The translations under genes and the position numbers were made by a program. This document shows, one piece after another, positions 18,073 through 26,562 of a DNA stretch of 64,000 bases (position 1 is the stretch's first letter; each line of letters starts with the position of its first letter). Source of the DNA: Streptomyces sp. NBC_00335 (GTDB lineage: Bacteria > Actinomycetota > Actinomycetes > Streptomycetales > Streptomycetaceae). Where the stretch lies: positions 3,844,001-3,908,000 of the forward strand of contig NZ_CP108006.1 of NCBI RefSeq assembly GCF_036127095.1. The letters run 5' to 3'. The notes under the pieces are model-generated. The model was not told where the DNA came from. It searched no databases and saw nothing but the letters and a program-made list of their open reading frames with translations.

Positions 18073-18132
18073 AAAACGAGGGAGGGCCCCCACCGATCCG
18101 CATCCGGATCGGTGGGGGCCCTCCCTCGTTTT
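18073..18132. terminator. Bidirectional terminator with a 28-base perfect stem
   Basis: Bases 18073-18100 pair perfectly with 18105-18132 around a CATC loop. The outer ends AAAACG/CGTTTT give a T-run in both directions, so it can end both the PBP gene and the convergent YqeY gene. Three tandem TAGGCCCCG copies sit just before it (18050-18070). Confidence 0.92.
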
Positions 18133-18138
18133 CCCGTA

Positions 18139-18600
18139 CTAGGACAGGTGCTTCTTGACGGCGGCGGCGACGCGCCCGCCCTCCGCCAGACCCGCGACCT
18201 TCGGGTTCACGATCTTCATCACGGCGCCCATGGCCCGCGGCCCCTCGGCGCCCGCCGCCTTGGCCTCCTCGACGGCCTGCGCCACGATCGCGTCGAGCTC
18301 GGCCTCGCCGAGCTGCTTGGGGAGGTAGGTGTCGAGGAACTCGCCCTCGGCGGTCTCCCGCGCGGCCTGCTCGGGACGGCCACCCTGCGCGAAGGCGTCC
18401 GCGGCCTCGCGGCGCTTCTTCGCCTCCTTGGCGATCACCTTGAGGACTTCCTCGTCGGAGAGCACCCGGGCTTCCTTGCCCGCGACTTCCTGGTTGGTGA
18501 TGGCGGAGAGGGTCAGGCGCAGCGTGGACGAGGCGAGCTCGTTGCGCGCGCGGATGGCGGTGGTGAGGTCTTCCTGGAGCTTGGCCTTGAGCGTGGTCAT
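18139..18600 (-). CDS. GatB/YqeY domain protein
   Basis: A 153-residue protein of the YqeY family, related to the tail domain of the GatB amidotransferase subunit, which recognises tRNA. It begins MTTLKAKLQEDLTTAIRARNELASSTLR, and has the family stretch EFLDTYLPKQLGEAELDAIV and PRAMGAVMKIVNPKV. Standalone YqeY proteins have no firm function. ATG 18600 is the natural start; the extra upstream frame runs into the divergent metallophosphoesterase gene. The gene ends at the shared hairpin with the PBP gene. Confidence 0.9.
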   Translation of the reverse strand: MTTLKAKLQEDLTTAIRARNELASSTLRLTLSAITNQEVAGKEARVLSDEEVLKVIAKEAKKRREAADAFAQGGRPEQAARETAEGEFLDTYLPKQLGEAELDAIVAQAVEEAKAAGAEGPRAMGAVMKIVNPKVAGLAEGGRVAAAVKKHLS

Positions 18601-18673
18601 GTCCCGAGTCTGCCAGGTACGGGGGCTCCGGCGCCCGCCGGTTTCCCGGCGGGGTTGCCGGGTCTGCGAACAT

Positions 18674-19618
18674 ATGGGCATGCGTGCGCGTTACGGAGTA
18701 CCCCTGAAGGTCACCGCCGGCATCGCCGCGGCGGGGGCCGCCGGCCTGGCCTATGCCGCCGGTTTCGAAGCCCGGTCCTTCCGCCTGCGCCGGGTCACGG
18801 TCCCCGTGCTCCCGCAGGGGATGCGCCCGTTGCGCGTCCTGCAGGTCTCGGACATCCACATGGTCGGCGGGCAGCGCAAGAAGCGCGCCTGGCTGCAGTC
18901 GCTCGCCGGGCTGCGCCCCGACCTCGTGGTGAACACGGGCGACAACCTCTCCGACACGGAGGGCGTGCCGGAAGTGCTCGACGCGCTCGGCCCGCTGATG
19001 GAGTTCCCCGGCGTGTACGTCTTCGGGTCGAACGACTACTACGGCCCCCGGATGCGCAATCCCGGGCGCTACCTGATCGAGAAGACCCAGGGCCGGCACG
19101 GGCTCAACGGAAACGCACCGGTCGTCGGCGCCGTCCACAACCCGTGGGAGGGGATGCGGGACGCCTTCGACGCGGCCGGCTGGCTGAACCTCACCAACAC
19201 CCGGGGCCGGCTCAAGCTCGACGGCCTGGAGCTGGCCTTCACCGGCCTGGACGACCCGCACATCAAGCGCGACCGGTACGAGCGGGTCGCGGGCGGTCCG
19301 GAGACGGACGCCGACTTCTCGATGGCCGTCGTACACGCCCCGTACCTGCGCGTCCTCGAAGCCTTCACCGCCGACCGGTACCCCCTGATCCTGGCCGGGC
19401 ACACGCACGGCGGACAGCTGTGCATCCCCTTCTACGGGGCGCTCGTCACCAACTGCGACCTGGACACCAAGCGGGTGAAGGGCCTCTCGACGCACGAGAC
19501 GCAGGGGCAGCGCGCGTACCTCCACGTGTCGGCGGGCTGCGGGACCAACCGCTTCACCCCGGTGCGCTTCGCGTGCCCGCCCGAGGCGACACTGCTGACA
19601 CTGACCGCGAAGGCATGA
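18674..19618 (+). CDS. Membrane-anchored metallophosphoesterase
   Basis: About 314 residues with an N-terminal hydrophobic segment (VTAGIAAAGAAGLAYAAGF) that probably anchors it, followed by a calcineurin-like phosphoesterase domain. The metal motifs are QVSDIHMVGG, NTGDN, GSNDYY (in place of the commoner GNHD), VVHAPYL and LAGHTHGGQL. The family includes YkuE-like enzymes acting on lipid or nucleotide phosphodiesters; the substrate is unknown. Two ATGs six bases apart (18674, 18680) are possible starts and no good ribosome-binding site distinguishes them. It is divergent from YqeY. Confidence 0.85.
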   Translation: MGMRARYGVPLKVTAGIAAAGAAGLAYAAGFEARSFRLRRVTVPVLPQGMRPLRVLQVSDIHMVGGQRKKRAWLQSLAGLRPDLVVNTGDNLSDTEGVPEVLDALGPLMEFPGVYVFGSNDYYGPRMRNPGRYLIEKTQGRHGLNGNAPVVGAVHNPWEGMRDAFDAAGWLNLTNTRGRLKLDGLELAFTGLDDPHIKRDRYERVAGGPETDADFSMAVVHAPYLRVLEAFTADRYPLILAGHTHGGQLCIPFYGALVTNCDLDTKRVKGLSTHETQGQRAYLHVSAGCGTNRFTPVRFACPPEATLLTLTAKA

Positions 19619-19649
19619 GGCGGGCGGTCGCGCCGGGTACGTTGATCGG

Positions 19650-20339
19650 ATGATCGCACCTGCCGCACTCCGCCTCACGACCGTCGCCTTCCGCACACTG
19701 ATCGCGGCCGCGGCCGTCACCGGTCTGGTCATCGAGTGCGTGTACGGCAGCGTGCCCCTGGTCCTGAGCTTCTTCACGATCTGGACGAACATCCTGGTCG
19801 CGATCGTCTACGGGCTCTCCGCCCTCCGCGTCCACCGGCGCGAGCCGGACGTCGCCCCCTTCTGGCGGGGCGGCGTCCTCCTCTTCATCCTGATCACCGG
19901 GCTGGTCTTCCACCTGCTCCTGGCCAACCCGTCGAGCCCCTTCAACGTGGTCGAGGACCTGGACAAGCTGACCGGCGCGAAGTCCGTCTCCAACCAGCTC
20001 CTCCACACGGTCACCCCCATCGGCGCCGTCCTGGACTTCCTCTTCCTGACGGCCCCCCGCACCCTGCGCCCGCGCTACGCCGCGCAGTGGCTGGCGTACC
20101 CCCTGGTCTACGTGGTCTTCGCGCTGATCCGCGGCGCCCTCCTCTCCCCCGGCATCCCGCACCGGTACACGTACCCCTTCATCGACGCCGCCCAGTACGG
20201 CTACGCGAAGGTCGCGCTGAACGCGGTGGTCCTGGGCCTCGCCTTCTACGCCCTCGGCCTCGCCCTGGTCACGGCGGACCGCTACCGCCCGCCGCGCGAA
20301 AACCGGATTTCGTCTCCGGCCGAGGGTCCGCTAAAGTAA
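19650..20339 (+). CDS. Pr6Pr family integral membrane protein
   Basis: A 229-residue protein with about six membrane helices (for example [39 protein letters not shown] and [20 protein letters not shown]). The [14 protein letters not shown] and [15 protein letters not shown] segments are typical of the FAR-17a/Pr6Pr-like family. No enzymatic role is established in bacteria. It follows the metallophosphoesterase gene by 31 bases and could share its transcript. Its 3' end contains the likely promoter of the tRNA gene. Confidence 0.8.
   Translation: MIAPAALRLTTVAFRTLIAAAAVTGLVIECVYGSVPLVLSFFTIWTNILVAIVYGLSALRVHRREPDVAPFWRGGVLLFILITGLVFHLLLANPSSPFNVVEDLDKLTGAKSVSNQLLHTVTPIGAVLDFLFLTAPRTLRPRYAAQWLAYPLVYVVFALIRGALLSPGIPHRYTYPFIDAAQYGYAKVALNAVVLGLAFYALGLALVTADRYRPPRENRISSPAEGPLK
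20309..20337 (+). promoter_or_regulatory. Putative tRNA-Pro promoter
   Basis: TTCGTC and TAAAGT are separated by 17 bases, ending 42 bases before the tRNA. The leader between them and the tRNA can fold (CGATGTC/GACATCG at 20341-20347 and 20374-20380, with an internal GCAGC/GCTGC hairpin). Confidence 0.45.
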
Positions 20340-20379
20340 TCGATGTCGCCAGGGCAGCAAGCGCTGCAGGGGTGGACAT

Positions 20380-20453
20380 CGGGGTGTAGCGCAGCTTGGC
20401 AGCGCGCTTCGTTCGGGACGAAGAGGTCGTGGGTTCAAATCCCGCCACCCCGA
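20380..20453 (+). tRNA. tRNA-Pro, anticodon CGG
   Basis: A 74-base cloverleaf. The acceptor stem is CGGGGTG/CACCCCG, the anticodon arm is CTTCG-TTCGGGA-CGAAG (anticodon CGG, reading CCG), and the T arm is GTGGGTTCAAATCCCGC. The 3' CCA is not encoded, which is usual in Streptomyces, and the discriminator is A. It marks the switch from core chromosome to accessory DNA. I found no second copy of its 3' end in the window. Confidence 0.96.
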
Positions 20454-20470
20454 CTTCGTAAGACCAGGTC

Positions 20471-20503
20471 AAGGGCTTGATCCGCATCGCGGGTCAGGCC
20501 CTT
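20471..20503. terminator. Hairpin downstream of tRNA-Pro
   Basis: AAGGGCTTGATCCGC pairs with GCGGGTCAGGCCCTT with two G-T wobbles and a three-base loop. It is 18 bases after the tRNA and is a plausible terminator. A second dyad TGGGAGAAG/CTTCTCCCA follows (20536-20564), of unknown role; it may be a trace of past integration. Confidence 0.6.
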
Positions 20504-20594
20504 CCTGCGTTCCGGGTGATCGTTTGGGAGAAATCTGGGAGAAGATCTTGGTCGGCTTCTCCCAGGACTTCGGACCCGACGTCCGCCCTGCCGG

Positions 20595-20873
20595 TCAGAG
20601 GGGGTGCGGAGACATGACGTGGGGCTCGACGCCCGGCGCCTCAAGCAGGCAGCGTGGGACTCCCGGACCAGGTGTCGTGCGAACCGCGATCGGAATCGGC
20701 GGATCGGTCGGAAGATCCACGCGCACCGTGACGGGCCTGTCGTCCCAGGTCGTGGCGTGTCCCGTCTCCTCGCCATCCACCAAGACCTGCACCTCTACGG
20801 TGTGACCTGTCTGGACGGTGGCGCTGACCGAGTGACCGTCGTAGTCGATGTGGAAGTGGTGGCGTCGTCTCAT
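20595..20873 (-). CDS. Small conserved-looking hypothetical protein
   Basis: A 92-residue protein with a basic start (MRRRHHFHIDYDGHSVSATV) and a beta-rich body (TVEVQVLVDGEETGHATTW, PVTVRVDLPTDPPIPIAV). The ribosome-binding site GAGGAGG is at ideal distance from ATG 20873, which is the main reason to call it. I do not recognise a family. It is the first gene after the tRNA and reads toward it. Confidence 0.65.
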   Translation of the reverse strand: MRRRHHFHIDYDGHSVSATVQTGHTVEVQVLVDGEETGHATTWDDRPVTVRVDLPTDPPIPIAVRTTPGPGVPRCLLEAPGVEPHVMSPHPL

Positions 20874-21039
20874 GAGTACGCCTCCTCGCCTGCCCCACCA
20901 CTCAAGCCTAGTGCTGCTCCGCGGGGCAGCCCTTCGCGCGCCCTGACGAGTGAACCCGCGCGTGTCCTGAGGGTCTCAGGACGATCGTGCCGCACACCGT
21001 GGGGTGGAGAGCCCCGAATCGGTGTGAGGACGCGACGAG

Positions 21040-21900
21040 ATGACGACCGTAGTGGTGACCGGCGCGACCGGGAACGTCGGACGGCACGTGGTGAGCGAGT
21101 TGCGCCGGCGAGGCATCCCCCACCGCGCGTTCACCCGCGACCCTGAACGAGCCACGGCCGTACTCGGCCCCGGCGCCGACCTTGTGCAAGGGGACTTCGC
21201 CGATCCCGCATCGCTCCGGGCCGCCTTCGCGGGCGCCGAGCAGGCCTTCCTGAGCTGTGCCAACGACCCACGGCAGGTCGGGAACGCGGCAAACGCGATC
21301 GAGGCCGCAGCCACGGCCGGTGTCCGGCAGATCGTCATGCTGTCCACGGTCGGAGCCGAGGCCGGAGCCGCGGAGACGTTCGCGGATCAGCACGGCCGCA
21401 TCGAGCACCGCCTGCGCTCGGCGGGGATCCCCTTCGTGATTCTCCGGTCCAGCTTCCTGATGTCGAACCTCCTCGGTTCACTGCCGACGATCGGGCAGGC
21501 CGGGCGGATCTTCCTGCCCGCGGACGACGCCCGCGTCGCCATGATCGACCCCCGTGACGTGGCCGCCTGCGCGGTCGCAGTGCTCTCCGGGCAGAGCAGG
21601 GACGGAGAGACCCATCTGATCACCGGCCCCGAGGCCCTCACCTTCACCGAGGTCGCCCACCGACTCTCCAGCGCCCTCGGACGGACGGTGGAGTACGTCG
21701 CCGTACCCGACGAGGCAGCCCTGGCTGGCATGCTCGGCGCGGGCCTGCCGCCGTGGCTCGCCGAGGGGGTGGTGGGCATCTTCCAGCTGCTCCGGGAAGG
21801 CACCAATGCCGACACCACCGACTCCGTGCGCCAGCTGACCGGGCACGACCCACGCCCCGTCGCCGACTTCGCCCGCGACCTCATGGCACCGCTCCAGTGA
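21040..21900 (+). CDS. NAD(P)-binding NmrA-like oxidoreductase
   Basis: A 286-residue Rossmann-fold protein. The dinucleotide motif VVVTGATGNVGRHVV is at the N-terminus, and ILRSSFLMSNLL and HLITGPEALTFTEVAHRLS are typical of the NmrA/TMR-like atypical short-chain dehydrogenases. These are either NAD(P)H:quinone reductases or redox sensors; the substrate is not predictable. It starts 23 bases after a TGAGGAC-rich site and stands alone, with a repeated 41-base motif downstream. Confidence 0.85.
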   Translation: MTTVVVTGATGNVGRHVVSELRRRGIPHRAFTRDPERATAVLGPGADLVQGDFADPASLRAAFAGAEQAFLSCANDPRQVGNAANAIEAAATAGVRQIVMLSTVGAEAGAAETFADQHGRIEHRLRSAGIPFVILRSSFLMSNLLGSLPTIGQAGRIFLPADDARVAMIDPRDVAACAVAVLSGQSRDGETHLITGPEALTFTEVAHRLSSALGRTVEYVAVPDEAALAGMLGAGLPPWLAEGVVGIFQLLREGTNADTTDSVRQLTGHDPRPVADFARDLMAPLQ

Positions 21901-21986
21901 TGCTCGGTCTGCCACGCCACCTGGTCACGGCTCCGTCCCTGACACCTCCTTGATGCCGGGATAGCACCGCCCTTCAGGCCTGTCAC

Positions 21987-22027
21987 CGGCGTTAAGAGGG
22001 CATAAAGACTGCCGGTCTCCGGCAATG
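21987..22027 (+). promoter_or_regulatory. Island motif, copy 1 (operator or RNA element)
   Basis: A 41-base sequence with 32 positions identical to 32079-32119. The invariant blocks are CGGCGTTAA, GCATAAAGA, TGCCG and CCGGCAATG; all differences fall between them. It contains a direct repeat (TTAA..ATAAAGA, about 10 bases apart) and a TGCCGG/CCGGCA dyad. Here it lies between the convergent NmrA-like and DUF4118-like genes. Confidence 0.5.
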
Positions 22028-22086
22028 CGCTCTCGGGTGCGTACCGGGCAGGATCAGGACAGGTCATCCTGCGGCACCCGAAGTGA

Positions 22087-22500
22087 TCAGGAACCCGTGG
22101 ACTTGTGGAGGGTCAGGCGGCGGTAGGCGGCGCGGGCGTTGGCGATGCGGGAGATGGCGGTTCCGATGCTCGCCGCCGCCAGGAGGCATCCGAGGCGGCC
22201 CAGGTCGTAGCCGGCGGACCAGGTCAGTTCGCCCATGGGTGGTGTGGCGAAGCCGTTGAGGGCGAGCCAACAGACCAGGGCTGTGCCCGGTGCGGCGATG
22301 AGCCGGGCTCCGGTGCTCAGTACGGCGCACAGCACGGACAGAAGGAGAAGATCGATCGTGGGGTCGCCCTGGCCGTTCAGGTAGTTGAGGACGGTGACCA
22401 CGACGAGGGCCACGACCCCTGAGGCTGCCCACACCGAGGGGGTTGCGACGGGGTGGGGCACAGGGCGGGCACCGGAACTCAGACGCCTCCATTGCACCAC
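22087..22500 (-). CDS. DUF4118/KdpD-like membrane protein
   Basis: A 137-residue protein with four hydrophobic segments (VWAASGVVALVVVTVLNYL, TIDLLLLSVLCAVLS, LIAAPGTALVCWLALNGF, LGRLGCLLAAASIGTAI). The pattern resembles the four-helix DUF4118 region of KdpD, the potassium-sensing kinase, but no kinase domain follows, so it would be a free-standing sensor-like membrane domain. GTG 22500 (or 22497) is chosen because GGGAGGAA precedes it; a longer frame upstream is unsupported. It is divergent from the K+/H+ antiporter genes, which fits an ion-related role. Confidence 0.65.
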   Translation of the reverse strand: MVQWRRLSSGARPVPHPVATPSVWAASGVVALVVVTVLNYLNGQGDPTIDLLLLSVLCAVLSTGARLIAAPGTALVCWLALNGFATPPMGELTWSAGYDLGRLGCLLAAASIGTAISRIANARAAYRRLTLHKSTGS

Positions 22501-22780
22501 GCGATTCCTCCCTCGCCCTGGCCTCCGCCGTTGGAGGCCTCCGCCATGATGCCGGAGCCGGGGAGGAACGGGCACAGGCCAGAAATCAGCCGAACGACGG
22601 CGCGGCATGATTCGCCGTCAAACCGTCCCGCCGCACCGCCTCCTCCATCGGAGCCGCGGCACCTTCCACAGGCGAATTCTTCACCGATTCGGCTGACTAG
22701 CGCAGGGATAGGGTGACGACATGAGGTGCACTGTCCACCTCCATCTTCCGCCGACAACGTCAGAAACCTGGGGGTCTTCC

Positions 22781-23266
22781 GTGCCTGTTCCCCGCGTGAG
22801 CCGTACTCCGCTGCCGGGCATAGGGGTCCGCTACGACCTCACCACTCGTGAGCATCGCCGCCTGTCGGTGATCGCCCACCGGGACGGTGCCCGAACGCTG
22901 AACGCCTACCGGCGGGACGACCCGGACGAGTGCGCGCTGTCGGTGAAGCTGACCGGCGGCGAGACGGAGGCGCTGATCGACGCGTTGATGCCCTCGCACC
23001 ACAGCCCGAACCTGCTCTCCACGACCGACCTGGGGCTGGTGGCGGAGCGGATCGAGCTGTCCTCCATCTCCCACTGGAACGGGCGGGTGCTGGGTGACAC
23101 CCGCATGCGAACGGAGACTGGCGTGTCCATCGTGGCCGTGCTGCGACGGGCCGGGGCGATACCTTCCCCCGGGCCCGACTTCCGGCTGGCCGGCGGGGAC
23201 ACCCTCATAGTGATCGGCACCCGCGAGGGCGTCGAGGCCGCCGCCGCGATTCTCGGCCGGGAGTGA
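22781..23266 (+). CDS. KhtT-like regulatory subunit of K+/H+ antiporter (TrkA-C)
   Basis: A 161-residue soluble protein. The N-terminal half (LPGIGVRYDLTTREHRRLSVIAHRDG) and the C-terminal TrkA-C domain (GRVLGDTRMRTETGVSIVAVLRR...GDTLIVIGTREGVEAA) match the KhtT/AmhM subunits that gate CPA2 antiporters in response to nucleotides such as c-di-AMP. The start GTG 22781 has GGGGGT six bases ahead; an ATG 60 bases upstream is in frame. The transporter starts three bases after the stop, so they form a coupled pair. A second such module lies at 24.6-26.2 kb. Confidence 0.88.
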   Translation: MPVPRVSRTPLPGIGVRYDLTTREHRRLSVIAHRDGARTLNAYRRDDPDECALSVKLTGGETEALIDALMPSHHSPNLLSTTDLGLVAERIELSSISHWNGRVLGDTRMRTETGVSIVAVLRRAGAIPSPGPDFRLAGGDTLIVIGTREGVEAAAAILGRE

Positions 23267-23269
23267 CGT

Positions 23270-24529
23270 ATGCACTCCTCCGCTGTCTTCCTGATCGAGT
23301 TCGGCGCGATCATCCTCGCCCTGGGCCTGCTGGGCCGCTTCGCCGGACGGTTCCAGTTCTCCCCCATACCCCTCTACCTCCTGGCGGGCCTCGCCTTCGG
23401 CAAGGGCGGACTCCTGCCGCTCGGCACGAGCGAGGAGTTCGTCGCCATCGGGGCCGAGATCGGCGTCATCCTGCTCCTGCTCATGCTCGGGCTGGAGTAC
23501 ACAGCAAGCGACCTGGTCTCCAACCTCAAGACCCAGTACCCGGCCGGTCTCGTCGACTTCACCCTCAACGCCCTGCCCGGCGCCGGCATGGCCCTCCTGC
23601 TCGGATGGGGCCCGGTCGCCGCGGTCGTCCTGGCCGGCGTCACCTGGATCTCCTCCTCCGGCGTCATCGCCAAGGTCATGGGCGACCTCGGGCGCCTCGG
23701 CAACCGCGAGACCCCGGTCATCCTCAGCATCCTGGTCCTCGAAGACCTCGCGATGGCCGTCTACCTGCCGATCATCACCGCCCTGCTCGCGGGAGTGAGC
23801 CTGGCCGCCGGCAGCGCCACCCTCGCCATCGCCCTCGGCGTGGCCGGGCTGGTCCTCTTCCTGGCCGTCCGCTTCGGAAGGGTCATCTCCCGCTTCGTCT
23901 CCAGCGACGACCCCGAGAAGCTCCTCCTGGTCGTCCTCGGCCTCACCCTCCTGGTCGCGGGCATCGCCCAGCAGCTCCAGGTCTCCGCCGCCGTCGGCGC
24001 GTTCCTCGTCGGCATCGCCCTCTCGGGGGAGGTCGCGGAGGGCGCCCACAGTCTGCTGAGCCCCTTGCGGGACCTGTTCGCCGCCGTGTTCTTCGTCTTC
24101 TTCGGCCTGCACACCGACCCCGCCAGCATCCCCCCGGTCATCCTGCCCGCGCTCGCCCTGGCCGTCGTCACGGCGGGTACGAAGATCGCCACCGGCTACT
24201 GGGCCGCACGCCGCGCCGGGATCTCCGTCAAGGGACGGTGGCGCGCCGGCGGGACCCTGGTGGCGCGCGGCGAGTTCTCCATCGTGATCGCCGGTCTCGC
24301 CGTCACCGCCGGCATCGAGCCCTCTCTCGGGCCGCTGGCCACCGCCTACGTGCTGGTCCTGGTCATCGTCGGCCCGCTGACCGCCCGCTACACCGAACCG
24401 ATCGCGACCTTCCTCACCGGACGCGGCCGCAAGCAGCAGATGCCTGAGGTGCTGAAGCCGGGCCTGATTCCGGCACAGCCGCAAGCGATGGACGCGATGG
24501 ACGACTCCGGCACCGTCGGCCGCCCATGA
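23270..24529 (+). CDS. K+/H+ antiporter, CPA2 (KefB/KhtU-like)
   Basis: A 419-residue membrane transporter with about 12 helices. It begins MHSSAVFLIEFGAIILALGLLG and contains MLGLEYTASDL, SILVLEDLAMAVYLP, where the Glu-Asp pair sits in the ion-binding helix, and AAVGAFLVGIALSGEVA, all CPA2 features. No C-terminal TrkA-N domain is attached; regulation comes from the separate subunit encoded just upstream. It would export K+ (or Na+) in exchange for protons at high pH or high cation load. Ion specificity is inference. Confidence 0.9.
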   Translation: MHSSAVFLIEFGAIILALGLLGRFAGRFQFSPIPLYLLAGLAFGKGGLLPLGTSEEFVAIGAEIGVILLLLMLGLEYTASDLVSNLKTQYPAGLVDFTLNALPGAGMALLLGWGPVAAVVLAGVTWISSSGVIAKVMGDLGRLGNRETPVILSILVLEDLAMAVYLPIITALLAGVSLAAGSATLAIALGVAGLVLFLAVRFGRVISRFVSSDDPEKLLLVVLGLTLLVAGIAQQLQVSAAVGAFLVGIALSGEVAEGAHSLLSPLRDLFAAVFFVFFGLHTDPASIPPVILPALALAVVTAGTKIATGYWAARRAGISVKGRWRAGGTLVARGEFSIVIAGLAVTAGIEPSLGPLATAYVLVLVIVGPLTARYTEPIATFLTGRGRKQQMPEVLKPGLIPAQPQAMDAMDDSGTVGRP

Positions 24530-24580
24530 GCGACGGCCACGCCTCCTGCTCCGCGACCCGGGATGGAAGCGGGACTGCGG

Positions 24581-25756
24581 TCACGCTGTGCTGTCTTTCG
24601 CACCGGGTGGACGGGGCTTGCCGAGAGGGATGGTGCCGGCGAGGCGGGTCAGGAGCGGGCAGGCGAAAGCCAGAATGAAGACGTAAGCGGTCACCAGGGG
24701 GCCGAGCGAGCCCTGCATCGTTCCGACGAGCCCGACGATCACCAGAGAGAACTCGCCCCGGGCGATGAGCACGGTCCCGGCGCGCAGTCGACCACGCCGG
24801 CCCACGTGGTCGCGTGCGGCGGCGAACCGTCCAGTGGCCACCTTGGTGAAGGCGGTGACCGCCGCGAGCGCCAGGGCCGCGGGCAGAACGGGCACGAGGT
24901 CGGCGGGGTCGACAGACAGCCCGATGGCCAGGAAGAACACCGCCGCGAAGAGGTCGCGCAGCGGACTGAGCACCGCGCGGGTACGGGTCGCGGTCTCTCC
25001 GGTGAGGGTGAGGCCGACGAGGAAGGCACCCACTGCGGCCGACGCATGGACGGCCTCGGCGAGGGCGGCGACGATCAGGGTCAAGCCCAGCACCCGCAGC
25101 AGCAACTGTTCGGCGTCCGGGTGGGAGACGAGACGGCCCACATGGTGGCCCCACCGGTAGGAGACGGTGAAGGCGGCGATGACGGCGCCCACGGCCGCAA
25201 GTACACCGAGGACCGCTTGCCACCACTGGCCGCCCGACGCGAGCACGGCGAGCACCGGCAGGTAGAGGGCCATGGCGCAGTCCTCCATGACGAGCACCGA
25301 CAGAACCGCCGGTGTCTCCCGGTTACCCAGTCGCCGCAAGTCCTCCAAAAGGCGGGCAACGATGCCGGAGGAGGAGATGTACGTGGCGCCAGCTAGGGCG
25401 AAGATCCCGACGCCGTCCATTCCCAGCAGCCATCCGGCGACCGCCCCGGGTGCGGCGTTCAGCCCCAGGTCCACCAGGGCCGACGGCACGTGCCGCCGCA
25501 TGCCGACCGCGAACTCGGGCAGAGAGAACTCCAGCCCCAGGGCGAGCAGGAGGAGGACCACTCCGATGGCCGCGCCCGTCTCGACGAACTCGCCGGCGGC
25601 AGGCACGGGCGCGATGCCGCCCTTGCCGACCGCGAGGCCGGCCAGCAGGTAGAGCGGAATCGGCGAGAGCGTGAAGCGCCGCGCCAGCGTCCCCAGCACG
25701 CTCAGGGCGGCCAGGATGATGCCGAGCTCGAGCAGCAGCGCGACCGGCGTCCGCAC
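24581..25756 (-). CDS. K+/H+ antiporter, CPA2 (KefB/KhtU-like), second module
   Basis: A 391-residue transporter clearly related to the one at 23270 (MRTPVALLLELGIILAALS, LALGLEFSLPEFA, SVLVMEDCAMALYLPV, AAVGAFLVGLTLTGETA, LIARGEFSLVIVG). The Glu-Asp pair of the transport helix is kept. It reads toward the first module, so the two transporter genes are convergent. Its own regulatory subunit lies five bases upstream. The two modules look like diverged paralogues and may differ in ion or signal. Confidence 0.9.
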   Translation of the reverse strand: MRTPVALLLELGIILAALSVLGTLARRFTLSPIPLYLLAGLAVGKGGIAPVPAAGEFVETGAAIGVVLLLLALGLEFSLPEFAVGMRRHVPSALVDLGLNAAPGAVAGWLLGMDGVGIFALAGATYISSSGIVARLLEDLRRLGNRETPAVLSVLVMEDCAMALYLPVLAVLASGGQWWQAVLGVLAAVGAVIAAFTVSYRWGHHVGRLVSHPDAEQLLLRVLGLTLIVAALAEAVHASAAVGAFLVGLTLTGETATRTRAVLSPLRDLFAAVFFLAIGLSVDPADLVPVLPAALALAAVTAFTKVATGRFAAARDHVGRRGRLRAGTVLIARGEFSLVIVGLVGTMQGSLGPLVTAYVFILAFACPLLTRLAGTIPLGKPRPPGAKDSTA

Positions 25757-25761
25757 GGGGC

Positions 25762-26241
25762 TCAGCCCCGGATGATCTGTTCCACACCCGCGATGCCCTC
25801 GTGGGTCCCGATCACCACCAGCACGTCCCCGCCGCGAAGAGGCTCCTGAGGTGTGGGCGAGGCGATCACTTCCTCACCCCGGACAACCGCGACGATCGAC
25901 GCGCCGGTCCGAGTCCGCGCTCGCGTGTCGCCCAGAGGCCGGCCGTCGTACACGCTGCCCGCCCGCACCTCGACCTGCCCGGACATCAGCCCCGGGACTT
26001 CCTTCGTCAGGTCGGCGAACCGCTCCGCGATCCGCGGAGCCCCAAGAATCTCCGCGACCGTGTCCGCCTCCTCACCGTTGAGCTGCAGCACCGGCCTTCC
26101 CTCGTCCGGGTCCTCCTCCCCGTAAAGGACCAGGTCGAATTCACCCGTGCGCCTGGCCACCACCCCGACCCGGTCACCGCGGTGATTGGTGAACTCGTAG
26201 CGCAGACCCACACCGGGCAGCAGAACCTCGGTGACATCCAT
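25762..26241 (-). CDS. KhtT-like regulatory subunit (TrkA-C), second module
   Basis: A 159-residue soluble subunit starting MDVTEVLLPGVGLRYEFTNHRGDRVG, with the TrkA-C part GRPLGDTRARTRTGASIVAVVRGEEVI and GGDVLVVIGTHEGIAGVEQII. It aligns by eye over its full length with the protein at 22781. It is the first gene of the two-gene unit that includes the antiporter at 24581-25756, which it probably gates. Confidence 0.88.
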   Translation of the reverse strand: MDVTEVLLPGVGLRYEFTNHRGDRVGVVARRTGEFDLVLYGEEDPDEGRPVLQLNGEEADTVAEILGAPRIAERFADLTKEVPGLMSGQVEVRAGSVYDGRPLGDTRARTRTGASIVAVVRGEEVIASPTPQEPLRGGDVLVVIGTHEGIAGVEQIIRG

Positions 26242-26562
26242 TTCCCCATCATCAAGTGACGGCAGAGGGACGGCATGCCCGGATGGGCTGCGCGGGGATC
26301 AGGGCCGCGTGACGTAGCAGGTCTCAGCCGCGCGGCCGGCGATCCGCACCGCAGGGTGGCTTCGGCCTCCACCGCGCATATGGGCCTTGCCTCCGAGATT
26401 CGTCCCGCACAGGGCGAGGCAGAGGCGTGAGGCACGCTGTCGCGACGGCTGGCTTTGTCCACGAGAACGGGCAGCGTTTTGACGCGAGGACGGACGGGGC
26501 TCAGGGGCTCTGGCGGGCAGGAATTGTTCACGAGATTGGACAGCACTGGGCTCCCGCAGCAC
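26242..26562. other. Spacer between methyltransferase and antiporter genes
   Basis: These 321 bases contain no convincing gene on either strand. They must hold the promoter for the second antiporter module. I see no strong hairpin. Confidence 0.4.

Noticed and set aside
20380..20453. Search for a duplicated tRNA-Pro 3' end that would mark an attachment site
   Set aside because: No second copy of GGTTCAAATCCCGCC or a close match was seen in the rest of the window.
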